Shown one piece after another: positions 28,530 to 37,768 of a DNA stretch of 64,000 nt (position 1 is the first letter of the stretch; each line of letters starts with the position of its first letter). A program made the translations under genes and the position numbers. Source of the DNA: Sphingobacterium sp. SRCM116780. GTDB lineage: Bacteria; Bacteroidota; Bacteroidia; Sphingobacteriales; Sphingobacteriaceae. The notes beneath the pieces are model-generated. The model was not told the DNA's origin. It saw only the letters and a list, made by a program, of their open reading frames with translations, and ran no database searches. The stretch lies in contig NZ_CP090446.1 of the NCBI RefSeq assembly GCF_021442025.1, forward strand, positions 1,240,001 through 1,304,000, given 5' to 3'.

Positions 28530-29096
28530 CTAAATCATAACTTCTTTTCTAATGCGGCTAAGATGTCGTTGTGTTATCCCGAGGTAAGAGGCAATATATT
28601 GCAAAGAGATTTGCTGAATATATTGAGGTTGGTTTTTAAGTAAAGAGGAGTAACGCTGTAACGCCGATTCTTTCTGTAACTGAAAGACTCTTTTTTCCAG
28701 TTCTAAATATTGATGTTCAGCAATAATTTTGAGGAACTTAATCCAGTTTGGATTTTCGCTGACCAATTGGTCGACTGTGCTTTTTTTGATCACCAACAAT
28801 TCCACAACAGTAATGGCTTGCATGGATTCTATGCTTAGATTTCCGGTTAGAAAGGAAGAATAGGCCGCAATTAGATCATTTGGAAATCGAAAACAATAGG
28901 TCATATCTTGACCATCAGCAGTCATATAATACGATCGAATGATACCCGACTGAATAAAAGCTATCTCCGTACATTTTTGATTTTCTTTCACAAAAAAATC
29001 AGTTTTATTTAGTTTTCTATATTGAAAAAGCGAGGTAAAACTTTCAATTTCTTCTTTGCTAAATATACCGAAGCTATCAAAATACTGTTCAATCAT
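28530..29096 (-). CDS. Crp/Fnr-family transcription regulator
   Basis: 188 residues from the ATG at 29096 (MIEQYFDSFGIFSKEEIESF); another ATG ten codons upstream is possible. A cyclic-nucleotide-binding-type jelly roll covers about 25-120 (FVKENQKCTEIAFIQSGIIR, DMTYCFRFPNDLIAAYSSFL). The C-terminal helix-turn-helix is short (QQISLQYIASYLGITQRHLSRIRKE). This short-tailed type is common in Bacteroidota beside oxidoreductases, fitting the quinone reductase downstream. The ligand is unknown; the canonical cAMP-contacting residues are not evident. Confidence 0.88.
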   Translation of the reverse strand: MIEQYFDSFGIFSKEEIESFTSLFQYRKLNKTDFFVKENQKCTEIAFIQSGIIRSYYMTADGQDMTYCFRFPNDLIAAYSSFLTGNLSIESMQAITVVELLVIKKSTVDQLVSENPNWIKFLKIIAEHQYLELEKRVFQLQKESALQRYSSLLKNQPQYIQQISLQYIASYLGITQRHLSRIRKEVMI

Positions 29097-29184
29097 ATGA
29101 TCTTTTAAAAGAACAATGATACTCATATTTTAGCAGATCGCTTTATGTTTTTTAGGCAAAAGGGACATCATGGCTGGCTATTTT

Positions 29185-30282
29185 TTATAACAACTTAATT
29201 CTTAGATATTGACCTTGGTTGTTGAGATGCCCGTTTTCTAACCAGAAGGCTTTGGCGTGCAGTGCTTTCAGGTAGAAACAATTATCAGTACCCCAAAACA
29301 TATTATCGGGTTTATCTCGGTCATTTTCCTGTGTCAAAGGCATCCAGTTTTTAAAACTTATTGCCACTATATTTTTGATATTTTTATTTTCTATGTGGTA
29401 CAATTCAAGATCGGCAGTAGTTTCATAAGGATTGGCAGCAACACTGATCAAATGTTGTTTGTCCGATGAAAGATAAGGAAGGTCATCTATTTGTAATTGC
29501 TCTCCTGTCGTTTTATCGACAAGGGTTACATCACCCTCTTCCCAGTAGCTGCCACCTATTAGGTATTTATTCAGCTCAGGAATTTGTCCCATATAAACAA
29601 ACACACACATTGACTCTTCCGCATCGGGTTTATCTGTAAAGATTACGGGCTTATCCGTGCACGGTAATGTCGTTATACCGTCTGTTTTTCTGATGTTTAA
29701 TGTGTCGCTAATTAAAAAATTAACAGCTGTTGATTTTTGTTTTTTGTACTCAGCTTCGGTTACCAATTCTACAGTTAGGTATTTTTTCAATAAGATATCT
29801 TCTTCATAAAATTTTGTATTCACATCAGGCTCATGTATAGAACTGATGATATTTAATTGCTTAGGCCATAGTTTCACATCATATACAGATCCTGTTGCCT
29901 CCTTAAGAACATATATCTTTTCCCAAGCAGTACTTTGAATTTTTGTGTCACCTTTCATATATTCTCTTGAAATGCGAGCCATTATCCCTAACCATTCATT
30001 CGCATCTTCGATAACTTTCAATTGTTCACCATAGGAATAGTGTCCCAATATTTTAGTATTTGCAGCAGAACTTTGTTTTATATCTGTACCATTTACATCG
30101 GTTACAAATACAGTTTTTAAAACCTTGACCTTGTCATAATCAATAGACATTGGAGTTTCCTCTATAACGGATGTTGTATCCACTTCTTTTATTGCGTTGT
30201 TGTCCGATATTACTTTTGCGTTGTTGCTTTCATGGCACGAAATCAATAAGATTGAAAACAGTAGGATATAGATGGTTGTCAT
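29185..30282 (-). CDS. Lipoprotein with SH3-like domain
   Basis: 365 residues: lipoprotein signal MTTIYILLFSILLISC (C16), a low-complexity linker, then a bacterial SH3-like region (TDIKQSSAANTKILGHYSYG...LKVIEDANEWLGIMARIS). A larger unrecognised C-terminal domain (LISDTLNIRKTDG, WMPLTQENDRDKPDNMFWGT) follows. It is probably periplasmic and membrane-anchored. SH3b domains often bind cell-wall peptides. No operon partner. Confidence 0.72.
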   Translation of the reverse strand: MTTIYILLFSILLISCHESNNAKVISDNNAIKEVDTTSVIEETPMSIDYDKVKVLKTVFVTDVNGTDIKQSSAANTKILGHYSYGEQLKVIEDANEWLGIMARISREYMKGDTKIQSTAWEKIYVLKEATGSVYDVKLWPKQLNIISSIHEPDVNTKFYEEDILLKKYLTVELVTEAEYKKQKSTAVNFLISDTLNIRKTDGITTLPCTDKPVIFTDKPDAEESMCVFVYMGQIPELNKYLIGGSYWEEGDVTLVDKTTGEQLQIDDLPYLSSDKQHLISVAANPYETTADLELYHIENKNIKNIVAISFKNWMPLTQENDRDKPDNMFWGTDNCFYLKALHAKAFWLENGHLNNQGQYLRIKLL

Positions 30283-30655
30283 TTATTCTTCTTTATAGCT
30301 TTATCTTTCAGTAATTATTCAAAACAATGGATTATTCTCTATGTATCATTCTGTTTTTGTATTCATAGGATAAGAAGATTTAGAACCTTAATTCGTTGTA
30401 TTTTTAGTTAATTCCTGCATATATATTTTATTAAAGAAACAATACTTTCCTGAATTTTTTCAAATACATTTACAATTAGGTGTTTATTTTTTAAAAGCGT
30501 CAAGTTTCAATCAATTTTAACAGCCATATAACAGAATAGCTTTATCCTTATGTTCATCGTTTGGACAAAGTAGGAGGATGGATGACAAATTATTTTTTTA
30601 TATTTCTTGCAGATCTCAGTGCAATGAAAAGATACTACATTATTTTAGCGACTTT
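30283..30655. other. Gene-free stretch
   Basis: About 370 AT-rich bases between the lipoprotein start and the MazG-like stop. A plus-strand frame continuing over the MazG-like gene is its antisense shadow and is not supported. No repeat or hairpin of note. Confidence 0.4.
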
Positions 30656-30979
30656 TTATTTCCTTAATAGTGTTTCTGTGTTTGATAAGAAACTATTCAA
30701 GGCCTCTTTGATATCAATATTCATCCTATTAGCCAATACTATAAGCCACCAGATATTTTCACCAAGTTTATGCTGCAACTCTTGTTCTGTATCAGCTTTA
30801 GGCCATCTTTGCTGTTGTGACATCACATTTCTTCCTACTAATCCTGCATCTGTAAGATAAGCTAATGCATCTTCTTCAATGGTCCATTTACTCCCATGAT
30901 ACTGTAATTCCAATTCGTGATAAAGTTCCCTTAACTTTAGTGATCTTTCTATAATAGTATCTAAATCCTGATTGTTCAT
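30656..30979 (-). CDS. MazG-like protein
   Basis: 107 residues, all-helical, with the pattern of small MazG-like nucleotide pyrophosphohydrolase folds: WTIEEDALAYLTDAGLVGRN and HKLGENIWWLIVLANRMNID, where the E(D)xxx...E/D helices could hold metal. The usual EExxE metal motif is only partly present (EEDA, GEN), so catalysis is uncertain. Cytoplasmic. Stand-alone gene upstream of lgt's end. Confidence 0.65.
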   Translation of the reverse strand: MNNQDLDTIIERSLKLRELYHELELQYHGSKWTIEEDALAYLTDAGLVGRNVMSQQQRWPKADTEQELQHKLGENIWWLIVLANRMNIDIKEALNSFLSNTETLLRK

Positions 30980-31114
30980 ACTCTCTTTTTAATTACATTA
31001 ATAACCTTAGTCTCTCTTAACTTTGAAAGTACTAAAGTAAAACATTAATTTTCATTTAAACAGTTAACCCCAAATACTATTTCTCTTCATTATTCCAAAA
31101 CTTTTTAATTGCAC

Positions 31115-31933
31115 CTACTTACCCATAGTTTTTGATTTCCAATAGTTTATAACGAACAAAATTAATCCTATCAATATGAAAGGAATACTTAAAATTTGTC
31201 CCATATTAATCAACATCCCATCCTCAAAATGTTCTTGATTAATTTTTAGAAACTCGTCCATAAATCTAAAAGAAAACAATAAAATCAGCAATAAAGCAAA
31301 GCAATTTCCAATTTGATTTCGAAAGACAGGTTTCTTCCAGCAATAATACAATAGCACAAATAAGAATATACAGAATATAGCTTCATAAAGCTGGGCAGGA
31401 TGTCTTGGTATCTGATCAACACGAGTAAATACAAAAGCCCACGGCATATCCGTTTGTTTTCCGATCATCTCCGAATTCATCAGATTACCGAGTCGGATAC
31501 TTGCTCCTGCAATTGGTACAACCAAAGCAATGCGATCAGCTACCCATAAAAAAGGAAGTTTATTTTTTCTTGCAAATAGATAGATCGCCACCAAAATACC
31601 AATCCCTCCACCATGACTCGCTAATCCACCTTCCCAAACTGCAAATATTTTTAAAGGATTATTCAGGTAATAAGAAGGATCATAAAAAAGGACATGACCT
31701 AATCGCGCCCCCAACATGGTACCTACTACAATATAAATGGTCAATTGATCCAAAAATTCGATTGGTTTACTTTCCTTTTTTAATATAGAATCTAAAAATC
31801 GATAACAAAGAAGTATGCCAAGTAACCAAAATAAGCCATACCAGCGTATGGGATGGTTGATTATGGGTAGAACAAAAATATCACTATCGACATTCCAGGA
31901 GATAAAATTTAATAAAAAACTGAGTATTATCAT
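31115..31933 (-). CDS. lgt: Prolipoprotein diacylglyceryl transferase
   Basis: Transfers diacylglycerol to the lipobox cysteine of prolipoproteins in the inner membrane. The 272 residues have about seven membrane helices. Family motifs are WYGLFWLLGILLCYRF, GARLGHVLFYDP, WEGGLASHGGGIG, the signature ASIRLGNLMNSEMIG, RHPAQLYEA, and SFRFMDEFLK. The essential arginine and histidine positions look intact. Whether this is the only Lgt of the genome cannot be told here. No operon partner. Confidence 0.95.
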   Translation of the reverse strand: MIILSFLLNFISWNVDSDIFVLPIINHPIRWYGLFWLLGILLCYRFLDSILKKESKPIEFLDQLTIYIVVGTMLGARLGHVLFYDPSYYLNNPLKIFAVWEGGLASHGGGIGILVAIYLFARKNKLPFLWVADRIALVVPIAGASIRLGNLMNSEMIGKQTDMPWAFVFTRVDQIPRHPAQLYEAIFCIFLFVLLYYCWKKPVFRNQIGNCFALLLILLFSFRFMDEFLKINQEHFEDGMLINMGQILSIPFILIGLILFVINYWKSKTMGK

Positions 31934-32042
31934 GTTAAAAAGTTACGCTATATCAATAATTAGTATATCGATTATAGCGTTTGTTACATCTTCAACAGGT
32001 AAACAATCACGAGCATGCTGTGATTCAACGATATATTTTTAA
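31932..32042 (+). CDS. Possible small secreted peptide
   Basis: A 36-codon frame starts in the same CATG as the divergent lgt start. It reads MLKSYAISIISISIIAFVTS, a signal-like hydrophobic start, then a short tail with CC (RACCDSTIYF). The shared start region makes a separate promoter hard to place, so this may be chance. Listed as tentative. Confidence 0.22.
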   Translation: MLKSYAISIISISIIAFVTSSTGKQSRACCDSTIYF

Positions 32043-32066
32043 TATGAATAGGTATCACGAAGAGTT

Positions 32067-32642
32067 TTACTTAGCGATGAACTTTCCAGTTTTATCAATA
32101 GCATAATGAAAGGTTTCCTTTTTTGGTACTTCTTCCATATAATTGTATTCATCGCATACAATATCTTTTGTTGTGATATGACTAACTGTGCAGAAAGCGG
32201 ATTCCGCAATTTCATCATAAGCGATTTTTAATTTATCAATGATTTTAAAATCAGAACTGTAGTTGATTACATAGGTTGACATTTCCATTTCACTTTGTAT
32301 GGTAACCACAATGGATTCAAAATTAGTTGAAAGTGGAAACTTGTACCGCAGGAAATAGGCTTCCTTTTGAGGTTCAATATCTCCTAAATGCAGTTGGGAT
32401 ATGACTTCATCTGGCATTGAGTCTTTCCCTAAAAAATTATCAAAGTTAGTGGAATCTGTAAAAGGTAAAGTTCTTGTCTCAATAGCTTTAAATAAAGGAA
32501 TCTCTTTTGTTGCTGTATCGATTTTTGGTTGAAAAGAAATTTTATTATTCTCTATCTTTTCTGTTTTCTGATTTACTTTGTTTTGGTTACAAGAACTCAG
32601 CAAGAGGATACTCAGGAATGTAATCGAATATAAAAATTTCAT
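32067..32642 (-). CDS. Lipoprotein of unknown function
   Basis: 191 residues with signal MKFLYSITFLSILLLSSC (C18 lipidated). The mature part is mixed alpha/beta (NFDNFLGKDSMPDEVISQLH, FPLSTNFESIVVTIQSEMEM, FHYAIDKTGKFIAK) with no recognised domain. Isolated gene between lgt and ada. Confidence 0.72.
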   Translation of the reverse strand: MKFLYSITFLSILLLSSCNQNKVNQKTEKIENNKISFQPKIDTATKEIPLFKAIETRTLPFTDSTNFDNFLGKDSMPDEVISQLHLGDIEPQKEAYFLRYKFPLSTNFESIVVTIQSEMEMSTYVINYSSDFKIIDKLKIAYDEIAESAFCTVSHITTKDIVCDEYNYMEEVPKKETFHYAIDKTGKFIAK

Positions 32643-32906
32643 ATTGTGCGTATGTTGTGAAATTAAGAATAACTTGTACCAAGTTATGATTTCTTGCTTT
32701 ATTTTCCATAAGGAGGGAGGAAAATATAATACACTGCATGTCTACAATATATATGTTAAAAAACAGCAATAATTATAATTTTACTTCTTAGAAATCTATC
32801 AACTATATATTCCAAAACAACCCACCTAAAAAATACTTGTCAATTTTTCGGTTGCTGGTAGAATTTTAACCCTATAAATTTGTTTCAAATAATAAACGTA
32901 ACAACT

Positions 32907-33947
32907 ATGGAATTAAGTTTCGAACAAATGTATAAGGCACTGCTTGATAAAGATCTTCACTATGAAGGTATATTTTTTACGGCGGTAAAAACTACTGGTA
33001 TATTCTGTCGACCTTCCTGCACAGCAAGAAAACCAAAACCTGAAAACATTGAGTTTTTCAAATCTACAAAAGAATGTATTTTGAAAGGATATCGAGCTTG
33101 TAAAGTTTGCCGTCCACTTGAAATGCTAAATGAAACTCCAGAATATATCAAACAAATTTTAAACGAGCTTTCACAAGATCCCACATTAAAATTTAAAGAT
33201 TTTGATTTACTGCAACGCGGGATAGAGCCACATCAAATCAGACGTTGGTTTATGAAAAACCACGGCATCACGTTCCATGCTTATCAACGGATGTTCAAAA
33301 TTAATTCTGCTTTCAAAAAAATACAAAATGGTGCGTCGGTAACAGATGTTGCTTTCAACTCAGGCTTTGAATCATTAAGTGGTTTTGGAGACTCTTTTAA
33401 ACATATTTTTGGGGTTTCTCCAAAGAAAAGCAAGGAACAGGGACTCATTGATTTAAAACGCATTGAAACACCTTTAGGAACCATGTATGCTTGCGCAACG
33501 GAACAAGGCATTTGTCTTCTTGAATTTACTGATCGCAAGATGCTGGAAACGGAATTTAAACAGCTAACAAAGACTTTAAATGCGACAATTGTTCAGGGAG
33601 ATAATCCACATTTTGATCTATTGGAGGAACAACTGGCAGAATATTTTGAAGGAAAGAGAAAAGATTTTTCTGTTCCTTTATTTACCCCAGGTTCTGATTT
33701 TCAAAATAAGGTCTGGAAAGCGCTAGTCCAAATACCTTACGGAGAAACAAAGTCCTACAAGCAACAGGCGATAAATATTGGTCAACAAGAAGCCGTACGA
33801 GCTGTTGCAAATGCAAATGGCATGAACAAAATAGCCATCCTTATTCCTTGTCACAGAGTCATTGGTACAAACGGAAACTTAACCGGTTATGGAGGTGGTG
33901 TTTGGCGTAAAAATTGGCTCCTTAAACTGGAAAATCAACACCGTTAA
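32907..33947 (+). CDS. ada: Ada: methylphosphotriester repair, AraC-type regulator and O6-alkylguanine transferase
   Basis: Adaptive response protein. From the ATG at 32907 (MELSFEQMYKALLDKDLHYEG; a TTG nine codons upstream is less likely) it has 346 residues. The N-terminal zinc domain carries four cysteines (IFCRPSCTAR...GYRACKVCRP), the first accepting methyl from phosphotriesters. An AraC-type helix-turn-helix follows (GITFHAYQRMFKINSAFKKI, VTDVAFNSGFESLSGFGDSF). The C-terminal alkyltransferase has IPYGETKSYKQQA and the active-site IPCHRVIG. It self-activates alkylation repair genes in known species. No alkA/alkB adjoins it. Confidence 0.95.
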   Translation: MELSFEQMYKALLDKDLHYEGIFFTAVKTTGIFCRPSCTARKPKPENIEFFKSTKECILKGYRACKVCRPLEMLNETPEYIKQILNELSQDPTLKFKDFDLLQRGIEPHQIRRWFMKNHGITFHAYQRMFKINSAFKKIQNGASVTDVAFNSGFESLSGFGDSFKHIFGVSPKKSKEQGLIDLKRIETPLGTMYACATEQGICLLEFTDRKMLETEFKQLTKTLNATIVQGDNPHFDLLEEQLAEYFEGKRKDFSVPLFTPGSDFQNKVWKALVQIPYGETKSYKQQAINIGQQEAVRAVANANGMNKIAILIPCHRVIGTNGNLTGYGGGVWRKNWLLKLENQHR

Positions 33948-34114
33948 TTTTTTATTATTGACATCATGTTGTATATTCTTCCTAATCATAGGAAAAATAA
34001 GCATAACACCATAATTGTGATGAGATGAGTAAAGTGTGTCTATTGTCTTAATTTAAATATAGACAAAAAGGTGTCCAATTTTTAACCAACTCTTGCTATT
34101 AGACGTCACTTGTT

Positions 34115-34159
34115 CGGATATTGGCCGTTTGAGCTTCGGATGCAAGCGTCCAATATCCG
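34115..34159. repeat. Strong hairpin with extra repeat copy
   Basis: CGGATATTGG at 34115-34124 is the exact reverse complement of CCAATATCCG at 34150-34159. Pairing continues inward to about 17 bases with one mismatch and one G-T pair, leaving an 11-base loop. A degenerate direct copy of the right arm (AGCGTCCATTATCC, 34167-34180) follows. It lies in the 313-base gap between ada and the DUF1801 gene; it may be a terminator for ada or a mobile palindromic repeat. Confidence 0.6.
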
Positions 34160-34260
34160 TTTAAAAAGCGTCCATTATCCAGCTGATATTAAAAGGTGGT
34201 CACTACTAGGTAGTCTATTGTTTTTTTATTATTTTTAACATAGATTAAATTCAACATACT

Positions 34261-34620
34261 ATGGCGAAAACTGACTATAGGACAATAGACCAATACCATG
34301 ATGTATTTCCTGAAGAAACTCAGGAACGGATGGAGCAAGTACGTAACCTAATTAAAAAAATAGTACCTGAATCGGAAGAGGTCATTAGTTATCAGATCCC
34401 AGCATTTAAAATCGGTAAAAAGTTTTTGATTTACTACGCTGCTTTTCCAAACCACATTTCACTTTCCTCACCATGGAGCGAAGCTTTTCTGAAAAATTTT
34501 GAAACAGATTTGGAAGATTTGAAAATAAGCAAATCTGCTATACAGTTTCCAAATAACAAACCATTTCCATTGGATTTAATCAAAAAAATGATCGCTTTCC
34601 GTAAAAAGGAATTAGATTAA
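34261..34620 (+). CDS. DUF1801 family protein
   Basis: 119 residues of the DUF1801/YdhG-like fold: YDVFPEETQERMEQVRNLIK-like start, VPESEEVISYQIPAFKIGKK, then FPNHISLSSPWSEAF and a lysine-rich end (LIKKMIAFRKKELD). Some relatives are iron-chaperone-like frataxin-fold proteins; the role here is not known. Cytoplasmic. First of a run of small same-strand genes to 37688. Confidence 0.85.
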   Translation: MAKTDYRTIDQYHDVFPEETQERMEQVRNLIKKIVPESEEVISYQIPAFKIGKKFLIYYAAFPNHISLSSPWSEAFLKNFETDLEDLKISKSAIQFPNNKPFPLDLIKKMIAFRKKELD

Positions 34621-34671
34621 AACAACATTTAAAACTGTGTATGTTCAGTTGAAATATAAAGTACGATAAAG

Positions 34672-35130
34672 ATGATCAAAAATATTTTTGAAACCGAAGT
34701 AGCTAATGAAATTGTCGACCGCATTAACAAATTAAAACCAACGGACAAACAACATTGGGGTAAAATGAGTGTCGACCAGATGCTGACACATTGCAATATT
34801 GCTTATAAATATACCTTTGAACCCGCACAGTTCAAAAAACCAGGCACCTTAAAAAAATTCTTCTTAAAAAAATTTGTTAAAAAACTAGTAGTAGGAGAAA
34901 AGCCATATCCGAGAAATGGTAGGACTGCTCCCGATTTTATCATTGTCGGTGACCAAGACTTTGAGAAAGAAAAAGCTGAGCTGATCGAAAATGTCATTAA
35001 AGCCCAAAACTTAGGAACGACGTATTTTGAAGGTAAGGAGAATCATTCATTCGGTTCCATGACGGCACAAGAATGGAATAATTTGTTTTACAAGCACCTC
35101 GATCATCACTTGACACAATTCGGAGTGTAG
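34672..35130 (+). CDS. DUF1569 (DinB-like) family protein
   Basis: 152 residues. KQHWGKMSVDQMLTHCNIAY gives the DinB-like metal histidine region, and FYKHLDHHLTQFGV at the C-terminus the second histidine pair. The lysine-rich middle (KKFFLKKFVKKL) and EKPYPRNGRTAPDF are typical of DUF1569. Probably a four-helix metal-binding thiol-transferase-like protein. It follows the DUF1801 gene by 51 bases. Confidence 0.85.
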   Translation: MIKNIFETEVANEIVDRINKLKPTDKQHWGKMSVDQMLTHCNIAYKYTFEPAQFKKPGTLKKFFLKKFVKKLVVGEKPYPRNGRTAPDFIIVGDQDFEKEKAELIENVIKAQNLGTTYFEGKENHSFGSMTAQEWNNLFYKHLDHHLTQFGV

Positions 35131-35144
35131 TTAAATCAACTAAA

Positions 35145-35657
35145 ATGAAGAAAATAGCGATCGAAATCAAGTGGGCTATCTTATTCACCATCATGTCTTT
35201 ACTTTGGATGGTGCTGGAAAAGCTATGCGGTCTACACGGAAAGTATATTGACTATCATTTATACCTGACCAATTTGTATATGATACCCGCTGTTTGGGTT
35301 ATGGTATTGGCACTTAAAGATAAAAAGAAAAATTACTATAACGGACAAATGAGCTATAAGCAAGGACTAATATCTGGAGTAATGGTTTCCTTAATTGTAG
35401 CTTTATTAAGCCCGTTGACACAATGGATCATTTCTTATGTCATCACACCCGAATATTTCCCTAATGTCATTAAACGTTCAGTAGAAATTGGTTATTACAA
35501 AACTACTGCAGAAGCAGAAGCCAATTTCAATTATAAGAACTATGCTATCCAAAGCACAATTGCCGCATTGGTAATGGGAACCTTGACGACAGCCATTACC
35601 ATGATTTTTATTCGTACTAAAAACAAATCAACTGATGACAGCAAAACGATTAATTAG
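35145..35657 (+). CDS. DUF4199 membrane protein
   Basis: 170 residues with four membrane helices (WAILFTIMSLLWMVLEKLCG, LYMIPAVWVMVLAL, GLISGVMVSLIVALLSPLTQ, TIAALVMGTLTTAITMIFI) and the DUF4199 pattern of a KxxYYNGQMSYKQG loop. Inner membrane. 14 bases after the previous gene and overlapping the next by 23 bases, so co-transcribed. Function unknown. Confidence 0.85.
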   Translation: MKKIAIEIKWAILFTIMSLLWMVLEKLCGLHGKYIDYHLYLTNLYMIPAVWVMVLALKDKKKNYYNGQMSYKQGLISGVMVSLIVALLSPLTQWIISYVITPEYFPNVIKRSVEIGYYKTTAEAEANFNYKNYAIQSTIAALVMGTLTTAITMIFIRTKNKSTDDSKTIN

Positions 35658-36054
35658 AATTTCAGCCATTTTAATCCTTGTTCACTTACTGGGACATACT
35701 GGAGGACATCTAAGTTGGGATAAAGCAAGTGGTCCGCTATTTGGGGTGGTAAAAGAAATGAAAAGCCACAGTGCCGAATTTATGGGTGCAACAAAAAGCA
35801 TGGCTGATTATTTCAATGGATACAGCTTAATCATGTTTGGCTTGTTTGGCATGAGTATTTTAGTCTTATGGACATTATCCAACCATACGTTCAGAAGTGC
35901 TAAACTTGTTAAGCAGATATTGTATCCAATGGGAGTGACCTACTTAGCTTTCGGAGTTATTGAGTTTTTATACTTCTTTCCATTTGCAGCCATCATCAGC
36001 CTGTTGGCAGGAATTTTGATGCTTTTTTCAACGTTAAAATTGACCGATAAATAA
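35635..36054 (+). CDS. Small four-helix membrane protein
   Basis: 139 residues with four predicted membrane segments (ISAILILVHLLGHTGG, YSLIMFGLFGMSILVLWTLS, PMGVTYLAFGVIEFLYFFPF, IISLLAGILMLFSTL) and a soluble loop KEMKSHSAEFMGATKSMADY. The conserved-looking HLLGHTGGH after helix 1 could bind metal. It overlaps the DUF4199 gene by 23 bases. Family not named with confidence. Confidence 0.75.
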   Translation: MTAKRLIRISAILILVHLLGHTGGHLSWDKASGPLFGVVKEMKSHSAEFMGATKSMADYFNGYSLIMFGLFGMSILVLWTLSNHTFRSAKLVKQILYPMGVTYLAFGVIEFLYFFPFAAIISLLAGILMLFSTLKLTDK

Positions 36055-36065
36055 ATGTAGAAATT

Positions 36066-36512
36066 ATGGAAACTAATCAAGTTAATTTATTCAGAGTGAT
36101 AAAAGCGCCTGTAAATAAGGTTTTTAGAGCATTCTCTAGTCCCGAAGCCATGACATACTGGTTACCTCCCTATGGCTTTTTATGTACCGTCCATCAATTG
36201 GATTTCAGATTGGGGGGAAGTTTCAAGATGTCGTTTCACAATTTTACTACACAGAAAAGCCATTCGTTTGGCGGTAATTATTTGGAAATAAAAACAGACG
36301 AATTCATTAAATATTCAGACAAATTTGACGATCCTAATTTACCAGGAGAAATGATGACAAGTGTCTGGCTGAAAGAAGTATCGTGTGGTACAGAAATTAC
36401 GATTACGCAGGAAGGAATTCCAGATGTAATCCCCGTGGAATTTTGCTATTTAGGCTGGCAGGAGTCACTTGAAAAATTAATCAAACTGGTAGAACCTGTC
36501 ATAGAGGACTAA
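36066..36512 (+). CDS. SRPBCC/AHSA1-like protein
   Basis: 148 residues with the START/SRPBCC helix-grip fold: RVIKAPVNKVFRAFSSPEAM, WLPPYGFLCTVHQLDFRLGG, SHSFGGNYLEIKTDEFIKYS, and the C-terminal helix GWQESLEKLIKLVEP. Such proteins bind a hydrophobic ligand or act as Hsp90-activator-like domains. 11 bases after the preceding gene. Ligand unknown. Confidence 0.88.
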   Translation: METNQVNLFRVIKAPVNKVFRAFSSPEAMTYWLPPYGFLCTVHQLDFRLGGSFKMSFHNFTTQKSHSFGGNYLEIKTDEFIKYSDKFDDPNLPGEMMTSVWLKEVSCGTEITITQEGIPDVIPVEFCYLGWQESLEKLIKLVEPVIED

Positions 36513-36677
36513 CAAATCGTTATTTCAATCGTAACAACATCTTGTCATGATAGCAATTATAAATGCAACTCCCGATTGTGAGCTTACTTTAACAATTTAC
36601 CTACTGACTCGTCACAAGTTAGTTGATTCAATTGATGAATAAGAAAATTAACATACCCCAATCAAAAAACGAACGTA

Positions 36678-37043
36678 ATGAATAACAGCAGCCCACACGA
36701 TGAACGTATTGCAAAAATGACCTTTGCTTCGGTATATCCGCACTACATCACAAAAGTGGAGAAGAAAGGCCGAACCAAAGAAGAATTGCATCAAGTGATC
36801 GAATGGCTTACAGGTTTTGATGAACAAAAGCTGCAAGATCAGATAGATAAGAAAACCACTTTTGCAACCTTCTTTCAACAAGCAACCTTAAACCCTAACG
36901 CCCATCTTATTACTGGTGTCATCTGTGGTTATCGTGTGGAAGAAATTGGAAACCCGTTAACACAACAAGTGAGATATTTAGATAAGATTGTAGACGAACT
37001 CGCAAAAGGTAGAAAGATGGAAAAGATCTTACGTGGTTTGTAG
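36678..37043 (+). CDS. DUF2200 family protein
   Basis: 121 residues with the DUF2200 signature: ERIAKMTFASVYPHYITKVE, KKGRTKEELHQVIEWLTGFD, and ITGVICGYRVEEIGNPLTQQ. Small cytoplasmic protein of unknown function. 165 bases separate it from the SRPBCC gene; that gap holds one 31-codon frame without likeness to a known family. Confidence 0.88.
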   Translation: MNNSSPHDERIAKMTFASVYPHYITKVEKKGRTKEELHQVIEWLTGFDEQKLQDQIDKKTTFATFFQQATLNPNAHLITGVICGYRVEEIGNPLTQQVRYLDKIVDELAKGRKMEKILRGL

Positions 37044-37145
37044 TAAAAACAGTAGTCAGAAAAAAAGAATTTTATTGATACAGATTAGAAAACTTGTTTT
37101 AATTGCTGTTAAACAATATTTACATGTACAAAATAGATATAAATT

Positions 37146-37688
37146 ATGCGGATACTTCTTGTCATCGATATGCAAAAAGGCAGCTTCACTGCTGATACAC
37201 CACGTTATGATGAAAAAGCTGTTATTAATAAGATCAACACATTAGCTTCTGCCATTCGGTCAGATGGAGGACAGGTCATATTTGTTCAACATGATGGCAC
37301 AAAAGAAGATAAGTTCTATCCAGGTTCTTGGGAATGGGAAATATTGGAAGAACTTCATGTTGCCCCTCAAGATCAGTTGTTAAATAAAACCGCAAATGAT
37401 TCTTTTTATCGAACTGAGCTCCAATCTGTACTCGAAAAACTACGTGTAAAAGAATTAATCATTACGGGATGTGCGACAGATTACTGTGTAGATACCACAG
37501 TACGTACAGCACTTAATCATGATTATGCCGTCACCGTAGTAAAAGATGCACATACCACAGCTGATCGACCGCATTTAAGTGCTAAACAGGTTATCGTACA
37601 CCATAACTGGATGTGGGAGAACATGACACCCACAGAAGGACAAATCCGACTCTTAGATTGCGACGAATTATTAACAGAACTAGCCTAG
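37146..37688 (+). CDS. Isochorismatase-like cysteine hydrolase
   Basis: 180 residues. The catalytic triad appears as D8 (LLVIDMQKGSF), a lysine in the middle region (LLNKTANDSFYRTELQS) and the cysteine of ITGCATDYCVDTTVRTA. The last third (VTVVKDAHTTADRPHLSAKQ) is typical. Family members hydrolyse isochorismate, nicotinamide or other amides; the substrate here is not known. Last plus-strand gene before a bidirectional terminator. Confidence 0.9.
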   Translation: MRILLVIDMQKGSFTADTPRYDEKAVINKINTLASAIRSDGGQVIFVQHDGTKEDKFYPGSWEWEILEELHVAPQDQLLNKTANDSFYRTELQSVLEKLRVKELIITGCATDYCVDTTVRTALNHDYAVTVVKDAHTTADRPHLSAKQVIVHHNWMWENMTPTEGQIRLLDCDELLTELA

Positions 37689-37738
37689 TTAGTTTTGAAC
37701 ATATATCGGACTTAAAGGATAATATTTCAACGGATCCT

Positions 37739-37764
37739 TCCGTATTTAAATTTTTAAATACGGA
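37739..37764. terminator. Bidirectional terminator between convergent genes
   Basis: TCCGTATTTAAA (37739-37750) and TTTAAATACGGA (37753-37764) form a perfect 12-pair stem with a TT loop, between the stops of the isochorismatase-like gene and the convergent DinB gene. Confidence 0.65.
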
Positions 37765-37768
37765 TGAT

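Noticed and set aside
30561..30860. Plus-strand frame of 99 codons over the MazG-like gene
   Set aside because: Antisense shadow; the minus-strand MazG-like frame has clear family motifs.
36547..36642. 31-codon plus-strand frame before the DUF2200 gene
   Set aside because: Short, no signal, no family likeness; listed only as gap content.
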